Below, one piece after another: positions 15,480-18,416 of a DNA stretch of 18,416 nt. The position numbers and the translations under genes were made by a program. Position 1 is the first letter of the stretch. Each line of letters opens with the position of its first letter. Under the pieces are notes generated by a model. It saw only the letters and a list, made by a program, of their open reading frames with translations. It was not told the DNA's origin and did no database searches. The DNA is taken from contig CAJNDS010001451.1 in the NCBI GenBank assembly GCA_905221605.1, positions 1 through 18,416 on the forward strand, read 5' to 3'. The DNA comes from Symbiodinium natans. Taxonomy: Eukaryota > Sar > Dinophyceae > Suessiales > Symbiodiniaceae.

Positions 15480-15707
15480 TCTTGCAATGAGTCCGAAGCT
15501 TGTTAACTTTACTTCAACCATCCAGACTTCGCCCACAACCGAGGCACTGCAATCTCGTTCGGAGTGCTTGCAATGAGTCCGAAGCTTGTTAACTTTTCTT
15601 CAACCATCCAGACTTGGCCCACAACAAACCAAGGCTCTGCGATCTCGTTCGAGTACTTTTAGATGTATTTGAATCTTGTTCGGAGACAATCATCGGCCTT
15701 CAACAAA

Positions 15708-15759
15708 TTCCGCCACCGGGACTCGAACCCGTCGCTCGGGTGAGCCAGCTAGTAGCAGA
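15708..15759 (-). pseudogene. 52-nt tRNA-Glu mini-form
   Basis: Identical to the copy at 1306; one change in the flank. Confidence 0.8.
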
Positions 15760-15882
15760 TCTTGCAATGAGTCCGAAGCTTGTGACCTTTACTTCAACCA
15801 TCCAGACTTGGCCCACAACAAACCAGGCTCTGCGATCGTTCGGAGTACTTTTAGATGGTGTTTGAATCTCGCCTTCAACAAA

Positions 15883-15955
15883 TTCCGCCACCGGGACTCA
15901 AACCCGGGTCGCTCGGGTGAGGGCCGAGTATCCTAACCAGCTAGACTATAGCGGA
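15883..15955 (-). tRNA. tRNA-Glu(CTC): tRNA-Glu(CTC), C56 lost
   Basis: T loop TTTGAGT, the same lesion as at 3160 but in the neighbouring copy position. Confidence 0.78.
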
Positions 15956-16100
15956 TCTTGCAAAGAGTCCGAAGCTTGTTAACTTTATTTCAACCATCCA
16001 AGACTTCGCCCACAACCGATGCTCTGCGATCTCGTTCGGAGTACTTTTAGATGGTGTTTTGAATCTCGTTCGGAGTCAATCATCGGCCTTCAATAACAAA

Positions 16101-16173
16101 TTCCGCCACCGGGACTCGAACCCGGGTCGCTCGGGTGAGGGCTGAGTATACTAACCAGCTAGACTATAGCGGA
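16101..16173 (-). tRNA. tRNA-Glu(CTC): tRNA-Glu(CTC), two stem mismatches
   Basis: A30-C40 mismatch plus a D-stem change (GTAT for GGAT). Likely inactive. Confidence 0.78.
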
Positions 16174-16300
16174 TCTTGCAATGAGTCCGAAGCTTGTTCA
16201 CTTTACTTCAACCATCCAGACTTCTCCCACAACCGAGGCTCTGCGATCTCGTTCGGAGTGCTTTTCGATGGTGTTTTGAATCTTCTTTGGAGTCAACCGT

Positions 16301-16351
16301 CGGGTCGCTCGGGTGAGGGCCGAGTATCCTAACCAGCTAGACTATAGCGGA
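16301..16351 (-). pseudogene. 51-nt 5' part of tRNA-Glu
   Basis: As at 8257. Confidence 0.85.
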
Positions 16352-16478
16352 TCTTGCAATGAGTCCGAAGCTTGTTAAGTTTACTTCAACCATCCAGACT
16401 TCGCCCACAACCGAGGCTCTGCGATCTCGTTCGGAGTGCTTTTAGATGGTGTTTTGAATCTTTTTTGGAGTCAACCGT

Positions 16479-16529
16479 CGGGTCGCTCGGGGGAGGGCCG
16501 AGTATCCTAACCAGCTAGACTATAGCGGA
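16479..16529 (-). pseudogene. 51-nt 5' part of tRNA-Glu
   Basis: Anticodon loop CCCTCCC: A37 is C. Confidence 0.84.
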
Positions 16530-16643
16530 TCTTGCAATGAGTCCGAAGCTTGTGAACTTTAGACTTGGCCCACAACAAACCAAGGCTCTGCGATCTCGTT
16601 CGGAGTACTTTTAGATGGTGTTTTGAAGCTCGCCTTCAACAAA

Positions 16644-16722
16644 TTCCGCCGCCGGGACTCGAACCCGAACCCGGGTTGCTCGGGTGAGGGCCGAGAATCC
16701 TGACCAGCTAGACGATAGCGGA
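16644..16722 (-). pseudogene. 79-nt tRNA-Glu with enlarged T-side
   Basis: As at 3702. Confidence 0.75.
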
Positions 16723-16773
16723 TCTTGCAATGAGTCCGAAGCTTGTTAACTTTACTTCAACCATCCACAACCG

Positions 16774-16846
16774 ATCCGCCACCGGGACTCGAACCCGGGT
16801 CGCTCGGGTGAGGGCCAAGTATCCTAACCTGCTAGACTATAGCGGA
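16774..16846 (-). tRNA. tRNA-Glu(CTC): tRNA-Glu(CTC), distal copy
   Basis: As at 3832, with T73. Confidence 0.8.
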
Positions 16847-17070
16847 TCTTGCAATGAGTCCGAAGCTTGTTAACTTTACTTCAACCCCACAACCGAGGCT
16901 CTGCGATCTCGTTCGGAGTATTTTTTCAGATGGTGTTTTTGAATCTCGTTCGGAGTAGAGTGAGAGAGTGAGAGTGAGAGTGAGAGTGAATCTCGTATGG
17001 ACAGAGTGAGAGTGAGGGTGGAATATCGATCGGAGTACTTTTAGATCCTAGATGGTGTTTTGAATCTTGT

Positions 17071-17097
17071 TCGGAGTACTGTTTTAAAGTACTCCGA
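17071..17097. repeat. perfect 10-bp inverted repeat
   Basis: Loop GTTTTAA; stem unchanged. Confidence 0.85.
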
Positions 17098-17192
17098 GCC
17101 CGACTCAAAACGCCGTCTAAAAGTACTCCGAATGAGATCCAAAACATCGAAGAATATTCCCAAACGTCTCTCTCTCTCTCTCTCTCTCACAC

Positions 17193-17196
17193 AAAA
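17193..17196 (-). terminator. T4 stop of tRNA-His
   Basis: TTTT on the minus strand after base 73. Confidence 0.75.
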
Positions 17197-17268
17197 TGTC
17201 CCCACCAGGAGTCGAACCTGGGTTGTCGCGGCCACAACGCGACGTCCTAACCACTAGACGATAAGGAC
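17197..17268 (-). tRNA. tRNA-His(GTG): tRNA-His(GTG)
   Basis: The canonical copy: T8 and U33 both present, all stems paired. Confidence 0.95.
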
Positions 17269-17424
17269 TCTGAACATGTTTTTCTCGTCTTGATCGCATT
17301 GGGCAAAGCCATGCCACGGGTTGCAGTTCACATGCGGAATTTGTGGGTCATGTGGTGGGTGTCAGTGGCAGGCCAGATGTGGTTAAAGCTCTGTCAGCTA
17401 CCAGTGTTTGGTTGGGCTGGCAAA

Positions 17425-17496
17425 GGGCTGTTCTGGGAATTGAACCCAGGACCTCTCGCACCCGAAGCGAGAATCATGCCACTAGACCAAACAGCC
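17425..17496 (-). tRNA. tRNA-Pro(CGG): tRNA-Pro(CGG)
   Basis: Intact 72-nt copy, same as at 10827. Confidence 0.94.
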
Positions 17497-17678
17497 AGTG
17501 GCATTGCTGGCTCACCAAGACAAACCCAAGACAACAGCCAATGCACTGCTGACTCAGAACGACAAACACAAAGCATGGCTGCTTGTCTTAAACAACTTTG
17601 CGAAAAGCACAAGGTGTTGCACAGCTCTCACACACAAAACATGCCTTGTAGGACTTACAGCCTATGAGGCACATTGTG

Positions 17679-17682
17679 AAAA
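17679..17682 (-). terminator. T4 stop of tRNA-Ile
   Basis: TTTT on the minus strand after base 73. Confidence 0.75.
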
Positions 17683-17756
17683 TGGTCCCACGCGGGCTCG
17701 AACCGCGGACCTTACGGTTATTGGCCGTACGCTCTAACCAACTGAGCTATGAGACC
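17683..17756 (-). tRNA. tRNA-Ile(AAT): tRNA-Ile(AAT)
   Basis: Same as the copy at 11085, with C33. Confidence 0.94.
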
Positions 17757-18117
17757 TCTTGCTGCGATCGCATGACCTCATGACACCACCGTGAACATGA
17801 CAAAACACCCTGACCGAACAGACTCAAAACCATCTCAGCACTCCGAACGAGATTCAAAACAATATCTAAATTTCTGAATCTCGATCGGAGTACTTTTGGA
17901 CGGTGTGTCTTGAATCTCGTTCGGAGAATTCTTAGATGGTGCTGGTTCGGAGTACTTTTAGATGGTGTGTCTTGAATTTCGTTCGGAGTACTTTTAGATG
18001 GTGTCTTGCATTTCGTTCGGAGCCATTGCCAGACACAGACGCAGACAGAGAGCGGGGGGGGGGGGAGCAGTGGGCAGAACGCATTGGTGCGGGAATACAC
18101 AAGCAAAAGAAGCAAAA
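17757..18117. repeat. motif array upstream of the minisatellite, unit 3
   Basis: As at 4809-5160. Contains a run of 12 G at 18054-18065 where unit 2 has GGG and unit 1 GG. Confidence 0.75.
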
Positions 18118-18370
18118 TTCCACTTCAAAGCAAAAATTTTCAGAAAGAAAATCTCACACCTTGAAGCAACCGCAAAAGGCATTAGCACAAGTACACAACC
18201 AAAAGAAGCAAAATTCCACTTCAAAGCAAAGATTTTCAGAAAGAAAACCTCACACCTTGAAGCAACCGCAAAAGGCATTAGCACAAGTACACAACCAAAA
18301 GAAACAAAATTCCACTTCAAAGCAAAGATTTTCAGAAAGAAAACCTCACACCTTGAAGCAACCGCAAAAG
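18118..18370. repeat. 96-bp minisatellite, 2.6 copies, unit 3
   Basis: Copies start at 18118, 18214 and 18310. The window ends 46 bases later, before the microsatellite. Confidence 0.9.
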
Positions 18371-18416
18371 TTTGAAAGAACTGCGGATCGACAAATCGAC
18401 CCTGGGCAAATTTGTT

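Larger units (their letters stand above)
14127..15566. repeat. tRNA-Glu half-block A, unit 3
   Basis: Seven loci as in unit 1; period to half-block B is 1440 bp. Confidence 0.83.
15567..16846. repeat. tRNA-Glu half-block B, unit 3
   Basis: Order 52, 73, 73, 51, 51, 79, 73, starting with the shared fused junction. Confidence 0.83.
16847..17196. repeat. GA/TC-rich and motif-bearing spacer, unit 3
   Basis: As at 3905-4250, with (TC)11 at 17167-17188. No gene seen. Confidence 0.8.
12962..18416. repeat. tRNA macro-satellite, unit 3 (partial)
   Basis: Third unit, cut by the window end just before the TAC microsatellite, so its tRNA-Val, tRNA-Trp and tRNA-Ser genes are not visible. It has 15 Glu loci like unit 1, but its His, Pro and Ile genes match the canonical forms of unit 2 or better. 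Private features are a 12-G run and a 26-base deletion in one Glu copy. Confidence 0.93.

Noticed and set aside
1-18416. Entamoeba tRNA array
   Set aside because: The short tandem repeats and gene arrays resemble it, but the base composition is too GC-rich and the tRNA-Glu and tRNA-Trp bodies look plant-like.

Overview
The window is a piece of a tandem tRNA-gene satellite from a eukaryotic nuclear genome. It holds 2.8 copies of a macro-unit of about 6.4 to 6.6 kb: unit 1 at 1-6582, unit 2 at 6583-12961, and unit 3 from 12962, cut by the window end. I find no believable protein-coding gene. The open frames lie across repeats, across tRNA genes, or in a triplet microsatellite. The eukaryotic call rests on tRNA genes without encoded CCA, with internal A and B boxes, and with T4 (RNA polymerase III) stops on four of seven families. 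The tRNA-Glu and tRNA-Trp bodies look plant-like, and a CAA triplet lies within 10 nt upstream of five of seven families, as in plant tRNA genes. A green alga, plant or other photosynthetic protist is my best guess, but the lineage is not settled.

Each unit reads, left to right: (1) a spacer of about 1.1-1.3 kb, T-rich then GA-rich, with no recognisable gene; (2) a block of about 2.5-2.8 kb with 14 or 15 minus-strand tRNA-Glu(CTC) loci, from intact 73-nt genes to fixed truncated forms, built from an ancient duplication of a half-block; (3) a stretch of GA/TC-rich DNA and copies of a dispersed motif (core TCGGAGTACTTTTAGATGG), including a perfect 10-bp hairpin; (4) minus-strand tRNA-His(GTG), tRNA-Pro(CGG) and tRNA-Ile(AAT); (5) about 1 kb with a motif array, three copies of a 96-bp minisatellite and a 340-bp TAC/ATT microsatellite; (6) minus-strand tRNA-Val(AAC); (7) plus-strand tRNA-Trp(CCA) and tRNA-Ser(GCT), diverging from tRNA-Val. 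Seven isoacceptors are present, with 15 non-Glu genes and 44 Glu-related loci.

Three things stand out. First, several tRNA families carry C where T is nearly universal: C33 in every tRNA-Glu and tRNA-Ile, and C54 in every tRNA-Val and tRNA-Ser. Either these genes are poor decoders or the RNAs are corrected after transcription. Second, unit 1 carries private, structure-breaking changes in five of its six non-Glu tRNAs, while units 2 and 3 are mostly canonical. Third, the tRNA-Glu block keeps three short or altered forms (51-nt 5' part, 52-nt acceptor plus T-arm mini-form, 79-nt form with a longer T-side) at the same places in all units, so they predate amplification of the array.
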